From: Nonomuraea spiralis
GTDB lineage: Bacteria > Actinomycetota > Actinomycetes > Streptosporangiales > Streptosporangiaceae
Direction of reading: 5' to 3'
NCBI RefSeq assembly: GCF_014648435.1
Contig: NZ_BMRC01000015.1
Coordinates: 152,252 to 216,251 of the forward strand
DNA length: 64,000 nt
Positions 1 to 8,101 of this stretch are shown here, one piece after another. Both the position numbers and the translations under genes were made by a program. Under the pieces are notes generated by a model. The model ran no database searches. It was not told the DNA's origin and worked only from the letters and a program-made list of their open reading frames with translations. The first letter of the stretch is position 1. Each line of letters begins with the position of its first letter.

Positions 1-293
1 TCGGCGAGCTGTACGTCCTGCTTGAAGGCCTTGGGCGACAGCCAGCTCATCGGCGCGTGGTGATGGGAGTGGTTGCCGATCAGGTGACCGCGGGCGGCCA
101 GGTCCTCGGCCAGCGAGGGGTTCGCCTGGGCCCAGCGCCCTTGGACGAACATGGTCCCCACGGCCTCGCGCTCGGTGAGCGTTTCGAGCACGTGCCGGGT
201 GCCGTCCGGGTGGGCGGGCCGGTCGCCGTGCTCGACGTCGAAGGTCAGCGCCACTCGCCAGGGCGCCGGTCGGGTTCGGGGTGACTTCGTCAC
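1..293 (-). CDS. Polysaccharide deacetylase (NodB homology), 5' part only
   Basis: Reading the minus strand from a GTG at 293 gives about 97 residues before the window edge cuts the gene. Residues 14-22 contain LTFDVEHGD, the NodB motif-1 region with its metal/catalytic Asp. GNHSHHH follows near residue 75, the motif-2 metal-binding His cluster. The family removes acetyl groups from N-acetylated sugars, peptidoglycan or chitin. No signal peptide is visible at this start, so an intracellular or sugar-catabolic role is possible. It is divergent from the GntR regulator and sugar importer, which suggests a shared carbohydrate pathway. The fold is clear; the substrate is unknown. Confidence 0.85.
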   Translation of the reverse strand, partial: MTKSPRTRPAPWRVALTFDVEHGDRPAHPDGTRHVLETLTEREAVGTMFVQGRWAQANPSLAEDLAARGHLIGNHSHHHAPMSWLSPKAFKQDVQLA

Positions 294-367
294 GCCTTGT
301 ACCTGCCTCTGCTACGGGGGGGGGCCGCCTTGACGGAGCTTGACAGAGGTAGCGGCTGTGATCAGTG

Positions 368-389
368 TTGCTGACAACATTGTCATCAA
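368..389. promoter_or_regulatory. 22-base inverted repeat, candidate GntR operator
   Basis: Arms TTGCTGACAA and TTGTCATCAA are separated by CA and match at 9 of 10 positions. The element lies about 40 bases before the GntR start and about 75 bases before the divergent deacetylase start. HutC-type GntR regulators usually bind such symmetric sites in their own promoter, so autoregulation with joint control of deacetylase and transporter is likely. Binding is inferred. Confidence 0.6.
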
Positions 390-428
390 ACAACTGCTTG
401 GCAGATTCCGGAAGAAAGCGAACACCCG

Positions 429-1199
429 ATGGTGCGCTATCGGCTTGAGGCCGGTCCGATTCCCCTCCACCACCAGGTCTACCTGGACCTGAGCGCCGCG
501 CTGGACGAGGGGGAATGGCTGGCGGGAGACCGCTTGCCGCCGGAAAGAGAGCTGGCCCGCCGCTACGGATGCAGCCTCATCCCCGTACGGCGGGCCCTGG
601 CCGAACTGGCCCGCGAAGGCCGCCTGGAACGCACCCGCGGACGCGGCACGTTCGTCCTGCATTCCCGGCTGGAGGTCGACATGGGCACCAGCCAGAGCTT
701 CGCCGACCTCATGCACATGCACGGCATGGACCCGGACACCAGGCTGGTCGGGTCCGGGATCGAGAGGCCGGGGGAGATGGTCGCCGCCGCACTGGCCCTG
801 GCCGACGGCGCGCGGGTCGTCTACCTTGAGCGCCTGCGCATCGCCAACGGCGAGCCGCTGATCCTGGAGCAGGTCTACCTGCCGGCCGACCGCTTCGCCG
901 GGCTGCTCGACCATGACCTCGAACGCAACTCCCTCTACAGCCTGCTGGCCGAGCACTACGGGGCCAGGATCGTACGCGCCCGCGAGGTCATCGAGCCGGT
1001 ACGGCTGCGCGCCCACGAGGCCCGCCTGCTCGACCAGCCGGTGGAACGCCCCGCCATGCTCGTCGAGGGGATCGCCTTCGGCCCCGGCGACGAGCCCATC
1101 GAATTCACCCGCAGTTACGTGAGAGGCGACCGCGCCCGCCTCTCCTTCGAACTCTCCATCGCTCGCCCCCCAGACCCCAGCATCGGGAGAGACATGTGA
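429..1199 (+). CDS. GntR/HutC-family transcriptional regulator
   Basis: A 256-residue protein. The N-terminal winged helix (about residues 8-75) carries the GntR signature GDRLPPERELARRYG followed by a second helix and wing (GRLERTRGRGTFV). The C-terminal part (about 90-245) looks like a UTRA effector domain, which in this family binds sugars, amino sugars or related small molecules. The ATG is preceded by GGAAG about 15 bases upstream. The stop overlaps the GTG of the solute-binding lipoprotein by four bases, so regulator and importer are translationally coupled. It probably represses the operon until the imported sugar is present, acting at the inverted repeat at 368-389. Confidence 0.9.
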   Translation: MVRYRLEAGPIPLHHQVYLDLSAALDEGEWLAGDRLPPERELARRYGCSLIPVRRALAELAREGRLERTRGRGTFVLHSRLEVDMGTSQSFADLMHMHGMDPDTRLVGSGIERPGEMVAAALALADGARVVYLERLRIANGEPLILEQVYLPADRFAGLLDHDLERNSLYSLLAEHYGARIVRAREVIEPVRLRAHEARLLDQPVERPAMLVEGIAFGPGDEPIEFTRSYVRGDRARLSFELSIARPPDPSIGRDM

Positions 1200-2569
1200 A
1201 TCGGTTGTCGCGCGCCCTGGTCGCGATCGTCTTAGCCGTGGCACTGGCCGCCTGCGGATCCGCCTCCCCGCCGAGCGGTGACGCCGCGGCGGTGGAGCTG
1301 CGCTGGTACTGCTGTCTCGGGACCGGCGAGCAGGCCGAACAGGTCAAGGCGCAGCAGAAGGTGATCGAAAAGTTCCACGCCGCCCAGCGCAGGATCAGGG
1401 TGAAGCTCGAGGTCGTCCCGTACAACTCCGCCCGCGACACGCTCGCCACCCAGATCGCCTCCGGCAACGGGCCCGACCTCGCCGGTCCCGTCGGTGTCGG
1501 CGGCGCCGCCGCCTTCCACGGCCAGTGGCTCGATCTGGCTCCCCTCATCAAGTCCAGCGGCTTCGACCTCAGCCCGTACGCCAAGGGCAGCGCCGACCTC
1601 TACCGGATCGGCTCCGTGCAGGAGGGAATCCCGTTCGCGATCTACCCGTCGACCCTGTACTACAAGGCCGACATGTTCGAGGAGGCCGGTCTGGCCGAGC
1701 CGCCGCACAAGTACGGCGAGAAGTACACCTGGCCCGACGGCCGCCAGAGCGAGTGGAACTACGACACGCTCAGGGACCTGGCCCTCAGGCTCACCGTCGA
1801 CAAGAACGGGAAAGACGCCACCCAGGCGGGATTCAACCCCGGCGAGATCGTGCAGTACGGCTTCGAGCCGGCCCGCGACGACCTGCGCTACCAGGGCGCC
1901 GCCTTCGCCGCCGGATCACTGGACACGGGCGACGGCAAGACCGTGAAGATCCCCGACGCCTGGGCCGACGCCTGGCGCTTCTTCTACGACGGCATGTGGA
2001 AGGACCGGTTCATCATGACCGGCCCCGTCTTCGACTCCGAGCAGTTCAACGGGGACGGCGCCGCCTTCTTCTCCGGGCACGTCGCGATGAGCGTCAACTT
2101 CCTGTGGTCCACCTACGGCGTGGCCGGCGCCGGCGACGACTGGGACCTGGCCGCGATGCCCTCGTACGACGGCAGGACCACCTCACCCACCAGCGCGGAC
2201 ACCTTCCGGATCCTGGCCGGCAGCAAGCACCCCGCCGAGGCCTTCGAGTTCCTGACGTACCTGGTCGGCCCGGCCGCCCAGGAACTGCTCTCCGCGTACG
2301 GCGCGATGCCCGCCCGCACCGCCTACCAGGACGCCTTCTTCGCCAAGCTGGCCGGGCAGTTCACCAACAAGGTCGACTGGCAGGTCGTCAAGGACAGCGT
2401 GGCGTTCGCCGACAACCCGCACTCGGAGTCGTACACGCCCAAGTACAACCAGACGCTCACCATTCTCGGCACCTACCGGAGCCGCTGGATGACCAAGGGC
2501 GGGCTCGACATGAACGCCCAGCTCAAGGAGATGCGCGAGGAGATCCAGGCGGCGTGGAACCGCTCATGA
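1196..2569 (+). CDS. Carbohydrate ABC transporter, solute-binding lipoprotein (family 1)
   Basis: A 457-residue protein with a lipoprotein signal: basic start, hydrophobic helix, and the lipobox LAAC with the lipidated Cys at residue 20. The mature part has the usual family-1 layout, including an early TQIASGNGPDL segment and an FFSGHVAMSVN stretch typical of sugar-binding proteins. It would be anchored outside the membrane and deliver a sugar or oligosaccharide to the two permeases that follow. The GTG start overlaps the regulator stop (GTGA) and has GGGAGA five bases upstream. The stop overlaps the next possible start. The substrate cannot be read from sequence; no ATP-binding subunit is encoded nearby, so a shared MsiK-type ATPase is likely, as in many actinomycetes. 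Confidence 0.92.
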   Translation: MNRLSRALVAIVLAVALAACGSASPPSGDAAAVELRWYCCLGTGEQAEQVKAQQKVIEKFHAAQRRIRVKLEVVPYNSARDTLATQIASGNGPDLAGPVGVGGAAAFHGQWLDLAPLIKSSGFDLSPYAKGSADLYRIGSVQEGIPFAIYPSTLYYKADMFEEAGLAEPPHKYGEKYTWPDGRQSEWNYDTLRDLALRLTVDKNGKDATQAGFNPGEIVQYGFEPARDDLRYQGAAFAAGSLDTGDGKTVKIPDAWADAWRFFYDGMWKDRFIMTGPVFDSEQFNGDGAAFFSGHVAMSVNFLWSTYGVAGAGDDWDLAAMPSYDGRTTSPTSADTFRILAGSKHPAEAFEFLTYLVGPAAQELLSAYGAMPARTAYQDAFFAKLAGQFTNKVDWQVVKDSVAFADNPHSESYTPKYNQTLTILGTYRSRWMTKGGLDMNAQLKEMREEIQAAWNRS

Positions 2570-2580
2570 GAGGCGAGCCG

Positions 2581-3480
2581 ATGTCCCGGGTGGCCCGCCG
2601 GGAGGCCCGGTACGGATTCCTGTTCGTCCTTCCGTGGATCATCGGGTTCCTCGCGTTCACGGCGCTTCCGATGGCGGCCACGTTCGTCTTCACCTTCCTC
2701 AACATCTCGCTGGCCGAGCAGGAGCCGCTCATGTTCGTCGGCCTGGCGAACTACCAGCGGCTCTTCGCCGACCAGCAGGCGTGGGCCTCGTTGTGGGTGA
2801 CCGCCCGCTTCGCCCTGCTCTGGCTGCCGCTGGTCATCGCCTTGCCGTTCCTGCTCGCGGTCGCGGTCAACAGCAAGTACGTGCGCGGCGCCGGGCTGTT
2901 GCGGGTGCTGCTGTTCATGCCGTACGTGGTGCCGTTCGTGGCCGGCGCGCTGATCTGGCAGAACATGCTGGTCGACGACGGATGGATCAACACCGCGCTG
3001 CGCCTGCTCGGCGTGGGCGACCCGCCGAGCTGGCTGAGCGACCCCGCCTGGGTGATCCCGGGGCTCGTCATGATCGGCCTGTGGGGGTTGGGCTCGGGCA
3101 TCATCATCAACCTGGCGGGGCTGCGCGGCATCCCCACCGAGTTGTACGACGCCGCCCGGCTCGACGGCGCCGGATGGTGGCGCCAGTTGTGGCACGTGAC
3201 GATCCCGATGATGTCACCGGTGATCTTCTACACGATGATCCTCGCGGTCGTCGAGGTCATGCAGTACTTCCTCGTCCCGCTGGTGCTCTTCGACGGCAGC
3301 GGCGACCCCGGCGGCGCGACCCGCTTCTTCAACCTCTACCTGTACCAGACCTTCTTCACCTATCAGGAGATGTCCTACGGCTCGACGCTGGCGTGGCTGC
3401 TGTTCGTCATCACCCTCGTCGTGACCCTGGTGCTGTTCCGGCTGTCCAGGCGCTGGGTCCACTACACGAGTGAAAGGTGA
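2581..3480 (+). CDS. Carbohydrate ABC transporter permease, MalF-type
   Basis: A 299-residue inner-membrane permease with about six hydrophobic segments. The cytoplasmic EAA loop lies near residues 185-205 (ELYDAARLDGAGWWRQLW), where the ATPase docks. The ATG at 2581 was chosen because AGAGG lies about eight bases upstream; an ATG at 2566 overlaps the lipoprotein stop and would add five residues. It pairs with the following MalG-type permease to form the heterodimeric channel. The first gene of the pair is usually MalF/UgpA-like, as here. Confidence 0.92.
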   Translation: MSRVARREARYGFLFVLPWIIGFLAFTALPMAATFVFTFLNISLAEQEPLMFVGLANYQRLFADQQAWASLWVTARFALLWLPLVIALPFLLAVAVNSKYVRGAGLLRVLLFMPYVVPFVAGALIWQNMLVDDGWINTALRLLGVGDPPSWLSDPAWVIPGLVMIGLWGLGSGIIINLAGLRGIPTELYDAARLDGAGWWRQLWHVTIPMMSPVIFYTMILAVVEVMQYFLVPLVLFDGSGDPGGATRFFNLYLYQTFFTYQEMSYGSTLAWLLFVITLVVTLVLFRLSRRWVHYTSER

Positions 3481-3484
3481 CCCG

Positions 3485-4516
3485 GTGACCCCGTACGCGG
3501 CCCGCCGCATCCGGGCAGCGCTGATGACGATCGTGATGTTCGGCATCGTCGCGGCGTTCCTGTCGCCTCTCGTCCAGATGACGCTGTCGTCGCTGAAGAG
3601 CGAACGTCAGGTCAGCCAGGCGCACGCGCCGCTGCTGCCGTCCGACCCGCGCACCTTCACCCACGAGGGCCGGCGGTACGACGTGTACCAGGTGCCGCTC
3701 GACGGCGCGGTCCGCGAACTCGCCCTGGTGAAGAAGGGGCGCGCCGAGAGCGAGTTCGTCGACCCGGCGGCGCCCGAGCAGGGAACCGTCACCTGGCGCG
3801 GCTCCTGGCGCACCCTCGAACCCAGCTGGACCCTGGCGCCGCAATGGTCGAACTACGCCGCGGTCTGGAAACTCATCGACTTCCCCCGGCTGCTGTTCAA
3901 CACCATCGCACTGGCGGTGATCAGCACGATCGGGACCGTTCTGTCGTGCACGCTGGTCGCCTACGGCTTCGCCCGCTTCCGCTTCCCCGGCCGCGGACCG
4001 CTGTTCACCCTGCTCATCGCCACGATCTTCCTGCCCGCCGCGGTGACGATGATCCCGACATACGCGATCTTCGCGCAGATCGGGTGGGTCGGCACCTGGC
4101 TGCCGCTGCTCGTGCCGACCTTCTTCGCCAACGCCTACAGCGTCTTTCTGCTACGGCAGTACTTCCTGACCATCCCGCGCGAGATGGACGAAGCGGCCGC
4201 GATCGACGGTGCCGGACCGCTGCGCACGTTGCGTTCGGTGATCGTGCCGCAGGCGTGGCCGGCGATCACCGCCGTCACCCTGTTCAACTTCGTCTACACC
4301 TGGAACGACTACTTCACCCCGCTCATCTACCTGTCCGGCCGGCCCGAACTCCAGCCGCTGCAGGTGGGCCTGGCCGCCTTCAACGGCCTGTACTCGACGA
4401 AACCCGCCTACATCCAGGCCGGCGCCATGATGACGATCGCCGTACCGGTGATCCTCTTCATCTGCTTCCAGCGCACGTTCGTGCGCGGCATCATGAGCAC
4501 CGGGGTGGAGAAATGA
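3485..4516 (+). CDS. Carbohydrate ABC transporter permease, MalG-type
   Basis: A 343-residue permease with about six membrane segments and an EAA loop (EMDEAAAIDGAGPLRTLR). The GTG at 3485 was chosen because AAAGGTGA sits just upstream; GTG at 3470 has no ribosome site. This RBS lies inside the end of the previous gene, so the two permeases are closely coupled. It is longer than the usual 275-300 residues: an extra hydrophilic stretch of about 75 residues lies between the first and second membrane helices and is predicted outside the membrane. This insertion may contact the binding protein; that is inference. Confidence 0.92.
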   Translation: MTPYAARRIRAALMTIVMFGIVAAFLSPLVQMTLSSLKSERQVSQAHAPLLPSDPRTFTHEGRRYDVYQVPLDGAVRELALVKKGRAESEFVDPAAPEQGTVTWRGSWRTLEPSWTLAPQWSNYAAVWKLIDFPRLLFNTIALAVISTIGTVLSCTLVAYGFARFRFPGRGPLFTLLIATIFLPAAVTMIPTYAIFAQIGWVGTWLPLLVPTFFANAYSVFLLRQYFLTIPREMDEAAAIDGAGPLRTLRSVIVPQAWPAITAVTLFNFVYTWNDYFTPLIYLSGRPELQPLQVGLAAFNGLYSTKPAYIQAGAMMTIAVPVILFICFQRTFVRGIMSTGVEK

Positions 4517-4544
4517 CCCCGGCGCCATCGTCAGCGTCTGTTTG

Positions 4545-4757
4545 TCAGTAGTGGACGGTGGCGCCCAACGCGAGGTGGGCCTTCGCGGAAGCTGAGTGCA
4601 GACCCGCGTAGGCGTGGCAGATGTCGGCCGGTGAGGCGAAGCACTCGATCTGATCGACATACCTGGGTCGGGACAAGGTCTCGCGTACCTCGGGCAGCAG
4701 TAGCTGTTCCAGCTCCAGCAGCGCGCCGATGCGCGGGGGAGGAGGCGGTTTCGTCGA
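4545..4757 (-). pseudogene. 5'-truncated remnant of an unidentified gene
   Basis: An open minus-strand frame of 70 codons ends in TGA at 4545 and is closed upstream by TGA at 4758. It has no plausible start or ribosome site. The predicted peptide looks coding: it has a helical leucine/glutamate-rich part (LLELEQLLLPEVRETL) and then CFASPADICHAYAGLHSA. It lies between the transporter operon and the convergent hydrolase. It looks like the C-terminus of a lost gene; a serine hydrolase tail is one weak possibility. Family not recognised with confidence. Confidence 0.4.
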
Positions 4758-4789
4758 TCACTGCCGTGCCTTTCCTGCGAGGGGGGTGG

Positions 4790-6115
4790 TCAGCGTTTGA
4801 AGGGCGACAGGAGCCGGGCGATCGCCGGTTGCCGCGATGCCAGCCAGTCGGCGATGTCGGTGACCACGGCCGCGTCCACGTGCTGGGGCCTGTCGTAGTC
4901 CGCGGGGGTGGACGGGCCTGAGCCGGGGAAGAACAGGTGGTCGTCGGCGTCGTAGACGCGGATGGTGACGTCCGTACGGTGGTCGAGTCCTGCCTGCCAG
5001 CCCGCGAGGTCGTCGGCGACGGTCACCTGGTAGTCGCGGCCGCCCTGCAGGATGAGCATCGGCTTGTCCAGCGCGGCCGCGGTCGCGACCGGGTCGTAGC
5101 CACGCAGGTCGAGCCAGTACGCCCCGGAGAACCCGAACGGCAGCTCCGCGGCGGGTGTCTCGGCCGACAGCTGAGGGCTGTCGACACGTGCGGCCTGCCG
5201 CGTGATCGCCTCGACCGCGGCCTGCGCGCCGGGGTCGAGCGAGGCGAGATGGCGGACGACGCGGACGGCGGCCTGATGCATGGGCTGGGTGTCACCGGCC
5301 AGGAGCACCAGTCCGGCCACCGACGGCTCGGCGGCGGCGACCCGCGGGGCGACCTTGCCGCCCATGCTGTGACCCGCGACGAACACCCGCGCGGCGTCGA
5401 CGGCAGGGTGGCCCTGGAGCAGGCGGATGGCCGCGACGGCGTGCGGGACGTACTCGTCGCTCATCGTGAAGCCCCGGTCCGCCGCCACCTCGGCGGCGTG
5501 GGTGTGGGTGACCTTGTCGAAGCGCAGCACCGCCACGCCGCGGCCGGCCAGCCCCCAGGCCAGGTCCTTGAGGGGTTTGTTGGGGCCGCTGGTGGCGTCC
5601 CGGTCGAACGGTCCGCCGCCGCTGAGCAGCACCACCGCGGGCCACGGGCCGCGCCCGCGCGGCAGGCTCAACGTGCCGGGTACGGCCAGCGCGCCGGCGC
5701 CCACGGTGACCTCGTGCTCGTCGAATCTCTTGCGGCGGGCGTACGGGGGTGGTGTCCACGGCTCGGCGAGCGGAGGTGCGAGCCGCAGGTCCTGCAGCAG
5801 ACCGGTCTCGTCGACCGCCATGACCACCGTCAGCCCGCCACGTTCGTACGTCACCGGGACGCTCACCTTGACCAGCTCGGCCTTCCCCGTTGCGGTCACC
5901 CAGCCGTCAGGGGCCGGCTCGCTGACCGGCGTCCCGATCGCGGAGATCGTCCCGATCCTGGAGAGCTGGCTCTCCCAGGCGACCTGAAGCGTCTCGGCGG
6001 AGACCGCCGCTCGCAGCCGCGGAGCGAACAACGTCTCAATGTCCGCGAAGCGTCCGCTCCGCGCCATCTCGACGATCGCCGTGGCGATCGCCGCCGGATC
6101 CGTTTCCGTGGTCAT
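4790..6115 (-). CDS. Alpha/beta hydrolase with N-terminal DUF3887-like domain
   Basis: A 441-residue, apparently cytoplasmic protein. Residues 10-115 resemble the DUF3887 cystatin-like domain often fused to hydrolases. Residues 135-430 form an alpha/beta hydrolase with oxyanion-loop LLSGGGPFDRD, nucleophile elbow GHSMGG (Ser about 250), a likely acid in LILQGGRDYQV, and the His in DADDHLFF. It is a putative esterase or peptidase of unknown substrate. The ATG at 6115 has AAAGGA upstream. It is divergent from an HTH regulator with an inverted repeat between them, a recurrent actinobacterial pair. Confidence 0.85.
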   Translation of the reverse strand: MTTETDPAAIATAIVEMARSGRFADIETLFAPRLRAAVSAETLQVAWESQLSRIGTISAIGTPVSEPAPDGWVTATGKAELVKVSVPVTYERGGLTVVMAVDETGLLQDLRLAPPLAEPWTPPPYARRKRFDEHEVTVGAGALAVPGTLSLPRGRGPWPAVVLLSGGGPFDRDATSGPNKPLKDLAWGLAGRGVAVLRFDKVTHTHAAEVAADRGFTMSDEYVPHAVAAIRLLQGHPAVDAARVFVAGHSMGGKVAPRVAAAEPSVAGLVLLAGDTQPMHQAAVRVVRHLASLDPGAQAAVEAITRQAARVDSPQLSAETPAAELPFGFSGAYWLDLRGYDPVATAAALDKPMLILQGGRDYQVTVADDLAGWQAGLDHRTDVTIRVYDADDHLFFPGSGPSTPADYDRPQHVDAAVVTDIADWLASRQPAIARLLSPFKR

Positions 6116-6131
6116 CCCAACCCCATCCTTT

Positions 6132-6152
6132 CTACTGTTTTGCGAACGGTAG
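6132..6152. promoter_or_regulatory. Imperfect inverted repeat between hydrolase and HTH regulator
   Basis: The outer arms CTACnGTT and AACnGTAG are symmetric, with 7 of 10 base pairs matching around a central G. It lies in the 59-base divergent promoter, 16 bases from the hydrolase start and 23 bases from the regulator start. It is the natural candidate for the regulator's binding site. No experimental evidence. Confidence 0.45.
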
Positions 6153-6174
6153 CACAGCATGAGACTGTTGGATC

Positions 6175-6750
6175 GTGGACACTTTGGAGCTGCTGGCGCA
6201 TCCGGTACGACTGCGGATCGTGCACGCCATGCGCGGAGAGCGGGAACTCACCACCGGCCAGCTGTGCGCGCGTATCCCCGACACTTCGAAGGCCATGGTC
6301 TATCGGCACGTCGACCTGCTCGCCGCCGGCGGAATCCTGGAAGTGGCTGGCGAGAGGCGGGTGCGCGGCGCGGTGGAGCGCCGCTACCGGCTACGCCACG
6401 ACCGAGCCGTCCTCGACGCCGATGTGCTCACGGCCATGACGCCCGACGACCACCGGCGTGCCTTCGCCACCTCGATGGCCGTCCTGGTCGCCGAATTCAA
6501 CGCCTACCTCGACCACGAGGAGGCCGACCCGGTGGCGGACCTCGTCGGCTACCGGCAGCACGCCATCTGGCTCACCCGCGGCGAGCTGGAAAAGATGATC
6601 ATCGAGTTCCGTCGCGTGATTCTGCCCCTGTTGGCCAACCAGCCGACGCCGGACCGCACACAACACCTGCTCAGCCCGATCTTCTTCCCGGTCGAGCAGC
6701 CACCCGCCGACTCCGAATCGGACCCGGAGCGCCCTGACCCGCGTACATGA
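6175..6750 (+). CDS. ArsR-type helix-turn-helix regulator
   Basis: A 191-residue protein starting at GTG. Residues 4-80 form an ArsR/HTH_20 winged helix (LELLAHPVRLRIVHAM, then TTGQLCARIPDTSKAMVYRHVDLL). The C-terminal 100 residues are helical and probably provide dimerisation or ligand sensing; no metal-binding Cys cluster is seen, so it is not a metal sensor. Its start is only 59 bases from the divergent hydrolase, which it probably controls through the repeat at 6132-6152. Confidence 0.85.
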   Translation: MDTLELLAHPVRLRIVHAMRGERELTTGQLCARIPDTSKAMVYRHVDLLAAGGILEVAGERRVRGAVERRYRLRHDRAVLDADVLTAMTPDDHRRAFATSMAVLVAEFNAYLDHEEADPVADLVGYRQHAIWLTRGELEKMIIEFRRVILPLLANQPTPDRTQHLLSPIFFPVEQPPADSESDPERPDPRT

Positions 6751-6787
6751 ACGATCATGGGAGCGTTCGGGCTGACCCCGGCGTTCG

Positions 6788-7990
6788 CTACATGCGCGTC
6801 GCCGCCTTCATCGCGTACGCGTCCAGTCGCCGTACCGCGAGTTCGGCCAGCAGTCGCGCGCCGTCGTCCAGCACCACGTCGTCGAACTCCGCGCGTGGCG
6901 AGTGGTTCTCCTCCGCCTCGTCGCGGCCCAGACGTGCCGGGCGCGCGCCCAGGAACACGAAGGCCCCGGGCACCCGCGCCAGCACGCGGGAGAAGTCCTC
7001 GGAGGCGGGATGCGGGTGGGGCATCGCGGCCAGCCGTTGCGCGCCCCATAGCTGTTCGACCGTGTCGCTCGCGAAGGCGGTCTCCGCGGGGTCGGTGACG
7101 GTGACCGGCAGCTCGGCGTCGTAGTCGATCTCCGCTGTGGTCCCGTGCGCCGCCGCTATGCCCGTGACCAGCTCGCACAGCAGACGGCGGGCGGACGCGC
7201 GATTACGTTCGGAATAGGTGCGGATCGTGGCCTCGAAGCAGGCCGAGGCGGGGATGGCGGTGCCGTGGGATCCGGCCGACACGTGGCCGACGGTCACGAC
7301 CACCGGGTCGAAGGCGTCGAATCTGCGTGTCACCAGGGCGTGGACGGCCGTGATCATCTCGGCGAGCGGCGGCACGGGGTCGAGCGCACGATGCGGTACG
7401 GCGCCGTGGCCGCCCTTGCCGTGCACGGTGACGCGCATCCGTGCCGTGCCCGACAACACGGTTCCGGCACGGGTGGCGAACACGCCGGCCCGCCGTACGG
7501 ACTGCACATGCAGCGCGTACGCCGCGAGCGGCGGAGCGCCGGCCGCCTCGAGCACCCCCTCGGAGATCATCGCGGCGGCTCCGTCGTGCCCCTCCTCACC
7601 CGGCTGGAACATCAGGATCACATCGCCCGGCAGGTCGTCACGGACGGCGCACAGCAGGTGCGCCGCGCCCACGAGCATCGCGGTGTGCAGGTCGTGGCCG
7701 CAGGCGTGCATCACGCCCTGGTTGCGGGAGGCGTAGGGAAGGGCTGTGCTCTCCTGGATCGGCAGTGCGTCCATGTCGGCGCGCAGGAGGACGACCGGCC
7801 GCCCAACGGCGGGACGGCCGCCGCGCAGCACCGCGGTCACCGAGGTCGAGGCGGCTCCCAGGGTGATCTCCAGTGGGAGCCCGGCCAGTCCCTCCAGCAC
7901 CCGCCGCTGGGTACGGGGCAACGCCAGACCCAGCTCAGGATCGGCGTGCAGCGCTCGGCGCAGGGACACCAACAGGCCGGTGGGTATCAC
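6788..7990 (-). CDS. M20-family amidohydrolase (hippurate hydrolase/IAA-amino acid hydrolase type)
   Basis: A 400-residue metallopeptidase-fold hydrolase. Metal ligands are visible in CGHDLH (Cys97, His99, His102) and PGEEG (Glu132-133), and a C-terminal His-rich PHPHPASEDF completes the site. Its dimerisation domain contains VHGKGGHGAVP. The family cleaves N-acyl amino acids such as hippurate or auxin conjugates in the cytoplasm. The GTG at 7990 is chosen because AGGAGGAAG is seven bases upstream. The long frame extending further upstream is antisense to the regulator. It is divergent from the Lrp/AsnC-type regulator, which suggests amino-acid-responsive control. Confidence 0.9.
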   Translation of the reverse strand: MIPTGLLVSLRRALHADPELGLALPRTQRRVLEGLAGLPLEITLGAASTSVTAVLRGGRPAVGRPVVLLRADMDALPIQESTALPYASRNQGVMHACGHDLHTAMLVGAAHLLCAVRDDLPGDVILMFQPGEEGHDGAAAMISEGVLEAAGAPPLAAYALHVQSVRRAGVFATRAGTVLSGTARMRVTVHGKGGHGAVPHRALDPVPPLAEMITAVHALVTRRFDAFDPVVVTVGHVSAGSHGTAIPASACFEATIRTYSERNRASARRLLCELVTGIAAAHGTTAEIDYDAELPVTVTDPAETAFASDTVEQLWGAQRLAAMPHPHPASEDFSRVLARVPGAFVFLGARPARLGRDEAEENHSPRAEFDDVVLDDGARLLAELAVRRLDAYAMKAATRM

Positions 7991-8101
7991 GGATCTTCCT
8001 CCTGCTTGGATGGCTTCGTTGCTGGAGTGCAGCAGGTCCCCCCATCGGGTCGCCGCTGTCGTCAGCGAATCGGCAAACCAGGGGCTGGAGGCGACGGATC
8101 C

